Shown here: in pieces, positions 24,493-32,048 of the stretch | How positions within the stretch are numbered: the first letter of the stretch is position 1 | Layout: each line of letters opens with the position of its first letter | Source of the DNA: Prochloraceae cyanobacterium | GTDB lineage: Bacteria; Cyanobacteriota; Cyanobacteriia; Cyanobacteriales; JASJDA01 | Assembly: GCA_030065755.1 (NCBI GenBank) | Contig: JASJDA010000050.1 | Span: 1-42,413, forward strand | DNA: 42,413 bases | Direction of reading: 5' to 3' | Program-made: the position numbers and the translations under genes | Notes under the pieces: generated by a model | What the model was told of the DNA's origin: nothing | Databases searched by the model: none | Seen by the model: the letters and a program-made list of their open reading frames with translations, nothing else

Positions 24493-25548
24493 ATGATTGT
24501 AGTAATGAAACCAGGCTCGCCAGAAGCCGAAATTATTCGTATTAGTAAAGAATTTGAAGACTGGGGTTTAACGCCAGAAAAAATTGTAGGCAAGCACAAA
24601 GTAGTTATCGGTTTAGTTGGCGATACTGCTAGTCTCGATCGCTTGCAAATCCAAGAAATTAGCCCTTGGATCGAACAAGTTTTAAGGGTAGAGAGGCCTT
24701 TTAAACGCGCTAGTCTAGAATTTCGTCATGGAGAATCTTCGGAAGTAGTTGTTTCCACTCCCGACGGTCCAGTAACTTTTGGTAGAGATCGTCCTGTAGT
24801 CCTAATAGCTGGCCCTTGTTCGGTAGAAAACGAAGAGATGATTGTGGAGACAGCACGGCGAGTTAGGGCGGCTGGAGCGAGATTTTTACGGGGTGGAGCC
24901 TACAAACCTAGAACCTCTCCCTATTCTTTCCAAGGACACGGCGAAAGTGCTTTAGCACTTCTAGCCGCAGCTAGAGAAGCTAGCGGCTTAGGAATTATTA
25001 CTGAAGTGATGGACACCGCTGACGTGGAAAAAATAGCAGAGGTTGCTGACGTACTGCAAGTAGGAGCGAGAAATATGCACAATTTCGCTCTGCTGAAAAA
25101 AGTTGGCTCTCAGGACAAACCCGTGTTGCTCAAGCGGGGAATGTCAGCAACTATCGATGAATGGCTGATGGCAGCAGAATATATTTTGGCGGCTGGGAAC
25201 TCCAATATTATCTTATGCGAACGGGGTATTCGCACTTTCGATCGCAAGTATACTCGCAACACTTTAGATTTATCCGTATTGCCAGTGTTGCGAAACCTAA
25301 CTCACTTGCCAATCGCGATCGATCCCAGTCACGGTACTGGATGGTCTGAATACGTCCCCGATATGGCAAAAGCGGCGATCGCTGCTGGTGCTGACTCTTT
25401 AATGATTGAAGTGCATCCCAACCCAGCTAAAGCTCTCTCTGACGGACCTCAATCTTTAACCCCAGAAGCATTCGATCGCTTGGTAGGAGAACTATCAGTT
25501 ATTGGTAAGGCTTTAGGTCGCTGGTCGAAAGAAGAAGTAAAAGTTTAG
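24493..25548 (+). CDS. aroF: 3-deoxy-7-phosphoheptulonate synthase (DAHP synthase, type I beta)
   Basis: The 351-residue enzyme has an N-terminal ferredoxin-like regulatory domain (about 1-72) followed by the TIM barrel: LIAGPCSVENEEM, FLRGGAYKPRTSPYSFQG, LLKRGMSATIDEWLMAAEYI, and IDPSHGTGWSEYV. It joins phosphoenolpyruvate and erythrose 4-phosphate in the first step of the shikimate pathway. The N-terminal domain mediates feedback inhibition in relatives. It is downstream of the PAM68-like gene after a 76-bp gap, so may have its own promoter. Confidence 0.96.
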   Translation: MIVVMKPGSPEAEIIRISKEFEDWGLTPEKIVGKHKVVIGLVGDTASLDRLQIQEISPWIEQVLRVERPFKRASLEFRHGESSEVVVSTPDGPVTFGRDRPVVLIAGPCSVENEEMIVETARRVRAAGARFLRGGAYKPRTSPYSFQGHGESALALLAAAREASGLGIITEVMDTADVEKIAEVADVLQVGARNMHNFALLKKVGSQDKPVLLKRGMSATIDEWLMAAEYILAAGNSNIILCERGIRTFDRKYTRNTLDLSVLPVLRNLTHLPIAIDPSHGTGWSEYVPDMAKAAIAAGADSLMIEVHPNPAKALSDGPQSLTPEAFDRLVGELSVIGKALGRWSKEEVKV

Positions 25549-25591
25549 GGTCTGGAGGCGGAGATGGTTTTCCCGACTCCTGTCCCTATTT

Positions 25592-27334
25592 TTAACCTAA
25601 AACTTCTTCGATTCGATGCTGTTTCCAAAGAGACTGATATAAACCCGATCGCTGGACTAATTCGGCATGAGTGCCACTTTGAACTATTTCTCCTTTATCC
25701 ATAACTAAGATGCGATCGGCACTACTAGCAGCAGACAACTGGTGAGAGATAAAAATAACGCTCTTGCCTTTTTGTGCGGAAAGATTGCTTAAAATCTCGG
25801 TGGCTGTTTGATTGTCCACGCTAGAAAGAGCGTCGTCAAGAATTAAGACTTGAGCTTCAACTAGTAAGGCTCTTGCTAAAGAAGTACGCTGACGCTGTCC
25901 TCCAGATAGAGTAATGCCTCTTTCACCCACTACGGTTTCGTATTGCTGAGGAAAATTGAGAATTTCTGGGTGAATTTGCGCTCGCTTAGCGGCGTATTCA
26001 ACTTCTGGTTGTTCCTGGAGAGGGTCGCCATAACGGATATTGTTTTTAATAGTGGCGCTAAAAAGAAAACTTTCTTGAGGCACGCAGGCGATCGCTTTGC
26101 GCAACTCTTGCAAGGGCAATTTAGTAGTATCGCAGCCATCTAAAAATAACTGCCCCTCTTCAATATCTAATAAACGAGGTATAGCATTGGCTAGGGTTGA
26201 TTTTCCCGCACCAATAGGACCGACAATAGCAACTACTTCACCTGGAGTAATAGTAAAGTTGAGATTTTTTAGTGCTGGATTTTTCTCTCCTGGATAAGTG
26301 TAAGTCAGATTAGTTGCTTTAATTGACCCTTTAACTTCTTCTGGTAAAGCGATCGTTTCAGAGACATCTTTAATTTTAGGTTGCACCTCGAAAATAGCTT
26401 CAAGGCGATCTATACTCACTTCTCCTCTTTGATAGGCAGTTATAGTGAAGCCTAACAAAGCTGTAGGAAATACTAAACGTTCAATATAAATACTCAAAGC
26501 AACATAATCGCCGACACTAATTTCGCCTCTTTCAATTGCACCAGAACCTAACCAAAGCAATATTAGTAAACTTATATAAGATATCGCTTCAATTATAGGA
26601 AATAAAAGGTTTCTGGTTCTTGCTAGGTTGATATTTGCCTGTAACAAATTTTGGTTTTTCTTGGCAAATGCACGGCGTTCGTTTTCTTCTTGAGCATAGA
26701 TTTTAATCAATGCCATACCGCTGACATCTTCTTGGATTAACTCACTGAGATCTGAGAGTTTTTTTTGTACTTGAAGCTGCCGATTTTGTAGCTTTTTGCT
26801 AAACAGTTGCACCGCAATTAGCATGAGCGGATAAACAGAGATTGCCATTAAGCTGATGCTGGCATTAATCGAAAGCATAAATGGAACTGTTAAACCATAG
26901 GCAAATAGAGTATTTATTAAGCTCAAGATGGCAAAACCCAGCAAACGGCGAATATTATCCACGTCGCTAGTTGCTCGATTAATTAAATCCCCAGACGTAT
27001 TAGTCGCAAAATAAGAAGGTTCTAAAGTGAGTAGATGTTGAAAAATCTTTTGCTTGAGATCGAATTCTACTTCCCTTCCTACTCCAAATAATATGACGCG
27101 AGAAATCATTCTAATTACCCACATCAACGAGGCAAGAACTAGAATCAATAGCACGTAGGGCCATACTTCGTCGGAGTTTTTAACTTCCTGTAGTCCATTG
27201 ACACTATTACGAATTAATTGGGGAATATATATACCAACAACATTAACAACTAGTAAAGCGATCGTGCCAAAGATAATCTGCTTCGAGTAGGGACGCAGAT
27301 AACTTGTTAGTTTTTTTAGCCTTGAATTTGCCAT
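25592..27334 (-). CDS. ABC exporter half-transporter (membrane domain fused to ATPase)
   Basis: The 580-residue protein has a six-helix exporter membrane domain (to about 320) and an ATPase domain: Walker A GPIGAGKST, signature LSGGQRQR, and switch SHQL. Walker B is VLILDDALSSVD, with Asp where the catalytic Glu normally stands. That pattern is found in one partner of heterodimeric exporters of the YheI/MdlA type, so a second half-transporter may exist elsewhere. Substrate cannot be inferred; lipids, peptides and drugs are all handled by the family. It lies 60 bp downstream of sdhA on the same strand. Confidence 0.92.
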   Translation of the reverse strand: MANSRLKKLTSYLRPYSKQIIFGTIALLVVNVVGIYIPQLIRNSVNGLQEVKNSDEVWPYVLLILVLASLMWVIRMISRVILFGVGREVEFDLKQKIFQHLLTLEPSYFATNTSGDLINRATSDVDNIRRLLGFAILSLINTLFAYGLTVPFMLSINASISLMAISVYPLMLIAVQLFSKKLQNRQLQVQKKLSDLSELIQEDVSGMALIKIYAQEENERRAFAKKNQNLLQANINLARTRNLLFPIIEAISYISLLILLWLGSGAIERGEISVGDYVALSIYIERLVFPTALLGFTITAYQRGEVSIDRLEAIFEVQPKIKDVSETIALPEEVKGSIKATNLTYTYPGEKNPALKNLNFTITPGEVVAIVGPIGAGKSTLANAIPRLLDIEEGQLFLDGCDTTKLPLQELRKAIACVPQESFLFSATIKNNIRYGDPLQEQPEVEYAAKRAQIHPEILNFPQQYETVVGERGITLSGGQRQRTSLARALLVEAQVLILDDALSSVDNQTATEILSNLSAQKGKSVIFISHQLSAASSADRILVMDKGEIVQSGTHAELVQRSGLYQSLWKQHRIEEVLG

Positions 27335-27366
27335 TCTATTATTTTAACAATTAAAAAAAATCAAAC

Positions 27367-27386
27367 AGACGTTCCGCAGAACGTCT
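27367..27386 (-). terminator. AGACGTTC hairpin, dispersed palindrome and possible terminator after sdhA
   Basis: AGACGTTC and GAACGTCT form an 8-bp stem with a CGCA tetraloop, just beyond the sdhA stop. On the minus strand an eight-T run follows seven bases later, so it may terminate sdhA. The same palindromic string, with GTAGAGACGTTCC-like flanks, is a familiar dispersed repeat of cyanobacteria; GTAGAGACGTTCC also occurs near 38290. Confidence 0.5.
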
Positions 27387-27394
27387 CTACAAGG

Positions 27395-29122
27395 TTAATA
27401 TTTCCTTTCTTTTGGCTCGAACTGATTAATAACGACAGACATCCAATTAATATCGATTCCAGCAGCAGAATAGTAAGCTAGAGTATGCTTTAAGAAATTA
27501 GCATCGTCTCTATTTGGATAGTCCTCTCTTGAATGTGCTCCCCTACTTTCTTTGCGATTAAGTGCAGAAGCAAGAATTATCTCTCCAACTATCATTAAAT
27601 TTTTCAATTCAAGGGCTTCAATTAATTCCGTATTCCAACAATTATCTTTGTCATCGAGATAAATTAGATCGTATTTTTTCTTGAGCTGCTCTATTTTTTC
27701 TAAGCCTTCCTTCATTATTTTTTCCGAGCGAAAAACACCGCAGTGTTCGGTCATGCAGTCCTGAAATTCTTGACGCAATTGATTAATGCGTATTCCCTCA
27801 GATTTATCTAAGAGGTTTCGGACTCGTTGTTGACAACCATTAAGATAAGATTGTTCGTCGAATTCGGGCATTTTGCGGTTTTCCACGTATGAGGCGATCG
27901 TTGCGCCAGTCCTTTTACCGTATACCACGCACTCCAACAAGGAATTACTACCCAATCTGTTGGCACCGTGAACGGATACGCAAGCACTTTCTCCAGCAGC
28001 AAATAAGCCTTCTACTAAACTATCTGCACTTGCACGCACCTGTCCGTCAGTATTGACTGGAATTCCACCCATAGAATAGTGTACTGTAGGTCGCACTGGC
28101 ATTGGTTGCTCGATCGCGTCTACTCCTACGAGTCGATGCGCTTCTTCCCAGCAAAATGGCACTCGACTCATAATTTTTTCTTTCCCCATATGGCGCAAGT
28201 CGAGATAAACAAAGGGTCCACCCGCACTACCGTCGAGATTTATACCCCGTCCGGCACGTATTTCTAGTGTAATTGCCCTAGAAGTAATATCGCGGGGGGC
28301 GAGTTCCATTTGATTGGGAGCATAGTTTTTCATGAAGCGATCGCCTTCACTATTCCTTAAATATGCCCCTTCTCCCCTCACTGCTTCTGATATTAATACT
28401 CCCACAGGATACAAACCTGTGGGATGGAATTGAACGAATTCCATATCTTCTAAGGGAATTCCAGCAACAGCAGACATCGCCAAACCGTCTCCAGTAGAAG
28501 CAAAGTCATTGGAGGTCGTGTTAAATACTCTGCCATAGCCGCCAGTGGCAAACATCACAGCTTTTGCTCGAACAACTTCCATATCTCCGTTGAAGATTTG
28601 GTACATGACCACCCCTTTGGCTTCTCCGTCTTCTCGGATCAGTTGCATCACGTACCACTCTTCGTAAATTTGTACCCCATAACGACGGAGATTGCTTACT
28701 AATTCGTGTAAGATGGCGTGACCTGTTTTATCTGCAGCGTAGCAGGTTCGTTTGTAGGAATGTCCGCCGAAAGCTCGTTGGGCAATGCGTCCGTCTGGTA
28801 AACGGGAGAACAATACCCCCATGTGTTCTAGATCGATGATGACATCTGGGGCTTCTTTTGCCAGGATTTCTACCCCATCCTGATCGGCTAAATAATCAGA
28901 ACCCTTAACAGTATCGAAAGCGTGTGCTTTCCAGCTATCTTCTAGATCGACATTTTTCAAAGTTGCAGCTATTCCCCCTTGTGCGGCGACTGAGTGGGAA
29001 CGAATTGGATGGGTTTTAGCTACTAAGGCGACATCTAAACTGGGGTTGATGCGTTTAATTTCTAGCGCAGCGCGACAACCAGCTAAACCACCACCGATAA
29101 TTATTACGTCGTGTTCTCTCAT
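27395..29122 (-). CDS. sdhA: succinate dehydrogenase / fumarate reductase flavoprotein subunit
   Basis: The 575-residue protein has the FAD-binding loop IIGGGLAGCRAALE, the histidine segment RSHSVAAQGGIAA that carries the covalent flavin in relatives, FVQFHPTGLYPVG, the active-site region YSMGGIPVNTDGQV, and GANRLGSNSLLECVV near the FAD. It oxidises succinate and feeds electrons to the thylakoid quinone pool through an iron-sulfur subunit that is not adjacent here, as is usual in cyanobacteria. The ATG at 29122 is well placed. Confidence 0.96.
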   Translation of the reverse strand: MREHDVIIIGGGLAGCRAALEIKRINPSLDVALVAKTHPIRSHSVAAQGGIAATLKNVDLEDSWKAHAFDTVKGSDYLADQDGVEILAKEAPDVIIDLEHMGVLFSRLPDGRIAQRAFGGHSYKRTCYAADKTGHAILHELVSNLRRYGVQIYEEWYVMQLIREDGEAKGVVMYQIFNGDMEVVRAKAVMFATGGYGRVFNTTSNDFASTGDGLAMSAVAGIPLEDMEFVQFHPTGLYPVGVLISEAVRGEGAYLRNSEGDRFMKNYAPNQMELAPRDITSRAITLEIRAGRGINLDGSAGGPFVYLDLRHMGKEKIMSRVPFCWEEAHRLVGVDAIEQPMPVRPTVHYSMGGIPVNTDGQVRASADSLVEGLFAAGESACVSVHGANRLGSNSLLECVVYGKRTGATIASYVENRKMPEFDEQSYLNGCQQRVRNLLDKSEGIRINQLRQEFQDCMTEHCGVFRSEKIMKEGLEKIEQLKKKYDLIYLDDKDNCWNTELIEALELKNLMIVGEIILASALNRKESRGAHSREDYPNRDDANFLKHTLAYYSAAGIDINWMSVVINQFEPKERKY

Positions 29123-29527
29123 TATGCGATCGCAAGTACTTCCTTATATATCTATGTTGACGTATGTCTTGATTCATACCAATTCTTTTTAAAATACCTA
29201 CATCTCTAATTGAGCGGGTAAGTACCTCGACAAAATATTTTGTATATTTTTTTGAGCATTTCCAGCCGCGATCGAGGCAGTAGAAAGGCGATCGAAGCAG
29301 TAGAAAGGCGATCGAGAGAGGGTAAGGAGTATTTATTGTAGGGTAATTCCAGATTTTACACCAATTTGTCTCACCAAACTTTGAGCATTCCCGATGTCAT
29401 TACTTCAAATGATGATAAATATCATAGTATCATAGCGATCCAAATGTTTGATCTAATGAACTTGGTATTCTTTAATAAAGAAAAGTAATCAAAAAAATAA
29501 GTAAAGCTTTTAAAGAAACATAAACTA
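29123..29527. other. 405-bp spacer upstream of sdhA
   Basis: It contains the 20-bp HIP1-bearing tandem repeat listed separately and probably the sdhA promoter on the minus strand. A stop-bounded minus-strand stretch near 29337-29405 reads NDIGNAQSLVRQIGVKSG, which has the look of a decayed gene end, but I cannot assign it to a family. No RNA gene was seen. Confidence 0.35.
29268..29315. repeat. 20-bp tandem repeat with GCGATCGA core, 2.4 units
   Basis: GCGATCGAGGCAGTAGAAAG at 29268-29287 is repeated with one change at 29288-29307, and an eight-base partial unit follows. Each unit starts with a HIP1-like core. Period 20 suggests a local duplication. Confidence 0.85.
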
Positions 29528-29710
29528 ATGAAAAAAGCTAAATTTTTTAGTCTCCTATTTATTTGCTTTGTTCTCATGAATATTGCGGGAGCGACATTTG
29601 TTTACGGAGTTAATCAAGCTTCTCAACAATTTATGATTCACGGTTCAATAGCTTGGGTTGCAACAGTTGGAGCAATAGCTTGGTCTCATTGGGAAAAAAG
29701 AGCAGGATAA
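29528..29710 (+). CDS. small membrane protein, 60 residues, unknown
   Basis: The product has a basic start (MKKAK), a first hydrophobic helix at about 6-27 (LLFICFVLMNIAGATFVYGV) and a second at about 38-53, ending in WEKRAG. That is a normal small membrane protein with a short charged tail. AAAGAAA lies before the ATG. No family is recognised. It borders the accessory island and stands alone on this strand. Confidence 0.55.
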   Translation: MKKAKFFSLLFICFVLMNIAGATFVYGVNQASQQFMIHGSIAWVATVGAIAWSHWEKRAG

Positions 29711-29715
29711 TTACG

Positions 29716-29829
29716 TTAATAGTTGATAATTTTGACTGGGTTCTGTTTTTTGCGATAAATTAGGGTCAAATGCTTTAATAGAGTAGTTTTTCCCGACCCA
29801 GGTGGTCCAATCAATAAGTTTGAAAAATC
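29716..29829 (-). pseudogene. orphan P-loop fragment of an NTPase gene
   Basis: A 37-codon stretch between two stops reads DFSNLLIGPPGSGKTTLLKH and then a short basic end. LIGPPGSGKTT is a textbook Walker A loop, but nothing before or after it belongs to an ATPase, so only a scrap of the gene remains. The parent family cannot be named from the P-loop alone. Confidence 0.6.
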
Positions 29830-29854
29830 TCAATTATTTAGTTGCTAAATTAAT

Positions 29855-30034
29855 GAAATTAATTACATTAATTGATTGGTTTTTTTATTTAAATAAGCGA
29901 GATTGTTGATGTCTAGTCGCAATAGTAATTGCACCGGCAACCCCCAAACTACCCAAGCTATTGTTTATCAAGGATATTTGAATTATTGAAAAATATGAAT
30001 CTTGTTGGAACTGGTCAAGTGATTTTAGCCAAGG
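29855..30034 (+). repeat. left copy of a ~180-bp direct repeat flanking the pentapeptide gene
   Basis: The segment matches 31600-31782 from the leader (TTACATTAATTGATT, then an AT tract and AAATAAGCGAGATTGTT) through most of the small gene to GTGATTTTAG. Both copies have the same orientation. Leader and coding part are both conserved, so the whole gene was duplicated rather than a coding fragment alone. Confidence 0.85.
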
Positions 30035-30116
30035 TTGTTTTTCTAGAAAACAAGAGGCTTTGCAATCGGCTCAACTTAATATAGAACAAATACTTCTCAG
30101 AAAAGCGCAAAGATAA
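29909..30116 (+). pseudogene. frameshifted first copy of an unrecognised small gene
   Basis: From ATG 29909 the frame reads MSSRNSNCTGNPQTTQAIVY and stops at 29987. The reading continues in another frame from 29988 (EKYESCWNWSSDFSQG and on to a TAA at 30114). Compared with the intact copy at 31655, two bases are missing near 29965-29985. Joined, the two parts would give about 68 residues. Programmed frameshifting cannot be excluded but nothing slippery is evident. The family is unknown to me; see the intact copy. Confidence 0.6.
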
Positions 30117-30140
30117 TTTTCTCTATTTGATTGATTCTCT

Positions 30141-31508
30141 TCATCGAGAGCTGTTATTGCTGGATATAACTTCATTTGATTCTGGAGGTAAGCCGAGTCG
30201 CTTGTGAAACTCTGGGTCGTAATATGCTTTTTCCCAGTTATTAGCTTCTTTTACTTGCTCTGGGGTTAAACCTTGAACTGACATTGTAAAGCCCTTGGTG
30301 ATCAGAGAGTATTCCTTTTTCTGATTATTTCGTTCAATTGTTAGGGTGACTTTGGTGCCTGGTTTGGCAAATGGTTTGTCAAAAATCAGGTCGTGAGCCT
30401 TTTCAATCTCTATCTTTTCAGTATTTTGTTTGTTAATTAATGCGATCCGATCTCCCCTTCTGATTCCGGCATCAAATGCCGGAGTATCTTTGTAGATGAG
30501 GCTGACATAATAAAATCCATTTCCTCTAGAAATCCAGAGCCCGATTCCACTTACCTTTTTACTCCTAAAATCAGCTTGTTCGAGAGAAGCCCCATGGAAG
30601 GATGCTCCATGGAAGGATGCTCCATGGAAGGATGCTCCATGGAAGGATGCTCCATTGAGTGATGCTCCATGGAAGGATGCTCCATTGAGTGATGCTCCAT
30701 TGAGTGATGCTTTATGGAAGGAGGCTCCATTAAGGGATGCACCATTAAGAGAAGCATTATTGAGGTTAGTATTATTGATCGACCCACTATTAAAATTAGC
30801 GCTCTCTAGGTGAGCACCATTAAAATTGACACCTAATAGATTGGCACCATTAAAAGTGGCATTTTCGAGATGAGCACCATTGAAACTGACATCTTCGAGG
30901 TGAGCACTATTAAAGCTAGCATCTTCGAGGTGAGCACCATGGAAACGAGTCCCCTGGAGGTGGGCGTTATGGAAAGAGGCACTGCTGAGCTGAGCAAAAT
31001 AGAGTCGAGTACCGTGAAGCTGGGAATTATCGAAAGAGGCACTATTGAGGTGAGCACCATCTAGGTAAGTCCCATTGAGGTGAGCACTATTAAGAGAGGC
31101 ACTATTGAGATTAGCCCCAATGAGATGAGCGCTATTGAGAGAGGCACTATTGAGTGAGGCCCCAATGAGGTTAGCACTATTGAGATTAGCATCATTGAGA
31201 TTAGCATCATTGAGGTTAGCACCTTTAAAATTAGAACCGTAGAGGTTAGCACCTTCAAGATCCACACCCACAAGATGAGTTTTCTCCACATTAATATTGG
31301 CTATTGGGCGCTCGCTTTGTGCTAAAGTCTCAAGGGATTTAATGATTCCTCGACAATTCTCCTTCTCTGCCGCACAATCTTGGATTTTTTGGGCATGATT
31401 GTTAATTGTGATTTCATTGACTACGAGCGCACTGGCTAACCCCAATGGAACAAGTAACAATAGTAGAGTAATCGGTTTTAATGATTGAAAGTTTTGTTGT
31501 TGTTTCAT
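30141..31508 (-). CDS. membrane-anchored pentapeptide-repeat protein with C-terminal PDZ domain
   Basis: The 455-residue protein has a signal anchor at about 13-31, a short Cys-containing spacer (Cys45, Cys52), and then some 46 pentapeptide units at about 77-313 (A-N-L-N-x, A-S-F-H-G types), which should fold as a right-handed quadrilateral beta helix. A PDZ domain follows at about 319-410: GIGLWISRGN, DTPAFDAGIRRGDRIALINK, closest in look to the PDZ of CtpA/Prc processing proteases, but no protease domain is attached. A polar tail ends the chain. It should face the periplasm or lumen. It lies between two direct copies of a small gene. The likely role is a scaffold binding protein C-termini; this is inference. 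Confidence 0.88.
   Translation of the reverse strand: MKQQQNFQSLKPITLLLLLVPLGLASALVVNEITINNHAQKIQDCAAEKENCRGIIKSLETLAQSERPIANINVEKTHLVGVDLEGANLYGSNFKGANLNDANLNDANLNSANLIGASLNSASLNSAHLIGANLNSASLNSAHLNGTYLDGAHLNSASFDNSQLHGTRLYFAQLSSASFHNAHLQGTRFHGAHLEDASFNSAHLEDVSFNGAHLENATFNGANLLGVNFNGAHLESANFNSGSINNTNLNNASLNGASLNGASFHKASLNGASLNGASFHGASLNGASFHGASFHGASFHGASFHGASLEQADFRSKKVSGIGLWISRGNGFYYVSLIYKDTPAFDAGIRRGDRIALINKQNTEKIEIEKAHDLIFDKPFAKPGTKVTLTIERNNQKKEYSLITKGFTMSVQGLTPEQVKEANNWEKAYYDPEFHKRLGLPPESNEVISSNNSSR
30601..30735 (-). repeat. 15-bp tandem array encoding A-S-F-H-G / A-S-L-N-G units
   Basis: Nine consecutive 15-bp units lie here, of which GATGCTCCATGGAAG occurs unchanged at 30601, 30616, 30631 and 30661 and GATGCTCCATTGAGT at 30646, 30676 and 30691. 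DNA-level identity this high points to recent expansion by slippage or recombination rather than old protein-level repeats. It is coding, not a CRISPR array. Confidence 0.9.
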
Positions 31509-31599
31509 ACCATTTTGTTGGGGTTTTGACTTATGTAGGCTTTGATCTAACTATTGTTAATATTAATCCTTAACAATTTCTCTAGACAGATTGCCATTT

Positions 31600-31782
31600 G
31601 AAACTAATTACATTAATTGATTAGTTTTTTTTATTTAAATAAGCGAGATTGTTTATGTATACTCGTAAGAGTAATTGTAACGGCGACCCCCAAAGTACTC
31701 AAGCTCTTGTTTATAAGAGATATGTTATTTTGTTGTCAAAATATGATACTTGTTGGGGGTGGTCAAGTGATTTTAGTGAAGG
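31600..31782 (+). repeat. right copy of the ~180-bp direct repeat
   Basis: It matches the segment at 29855-30034 in the same orientation, with scattered substitutions and a two-base length difference within the coding part. The pair encloses about 1.57 kb, including the whole pentapeptide-PDZ gene. Confidence 0.85.
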
Positions 31783-31876
31783 ACAGCAATTCTCATTTTA
31801 TGAATGTAACACAAGGAAATACACAATGAGAAGAAAAAATCTGAGATTTAGTTCGCGTAAAATAGTCGCGAATTAA
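31655..31876 (+). CDS. intact copy of an unrecognised small Cys/Trp-containing protein
   Basis: The 73-residue frame from ATG 31655 starts MYTRKSNCNGDPQSTQALVY, continues YVILLSKYDTCWGWSSDFSEG and ends in a basic stretch. It shares with the damaged copy at 29909 the pattern S-N-C-x-G-x-P-Q-x-T-Q-A-x-V-Y and K-Y-x-x-C-W-x-W-S-S-D-F-S. No hydrophobic segment or known domain is visible. The conservation of this pattern between copies suggests it was once coding under constraint. The two C-terminal ends do not match, so one has been altered. Function unknown. Confidence 0.5.
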   Translation: MYTRKSNCNGDPQSTQALVYKRYVILLSKYDTCWGWSSDFSEGQQFSFYECNTRKYTMRRKNLRFSSRKIVAN

Positions 31877-32048
31877 GCCAGAAAATGAATTGTTCATCAC
31901 AGCAAAAACTCTGGAAAATTAGTATTACATAAATACTTCATAAAATCGGCATAAAGAATTTGTCCTAATTTCTTGTCTAAAAAAATCAGGATAAATTTCT
32001 CTATTTTGAATTAAATTTAATTGAATTTTATATTATTTGATTATAAAG

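Noticed and set aside
25592-27334. Asp in the Walker B catalytic position of the ABC exporter as a defect
   Set aside because: LDDALS is common in one half of heterodimeric exporters, so it is better read as a sign of a partner than as damage.
30601-30735. CRISPR-like regular repeats
   Set aside because: The period is 15 bp with no unique spacers and it encodes pentapeptide units.
30551-31291. Repeat-rich open frames (SMEHP units and Leu/Ile/Val-rich ones) alternative to the pentapeptide protein
   Set aside because: They are other-frame readings of the 15-bp tandem units; any frame stays open in such an array. Only the pentapeptide frame has an anchor and a PDZ domain.
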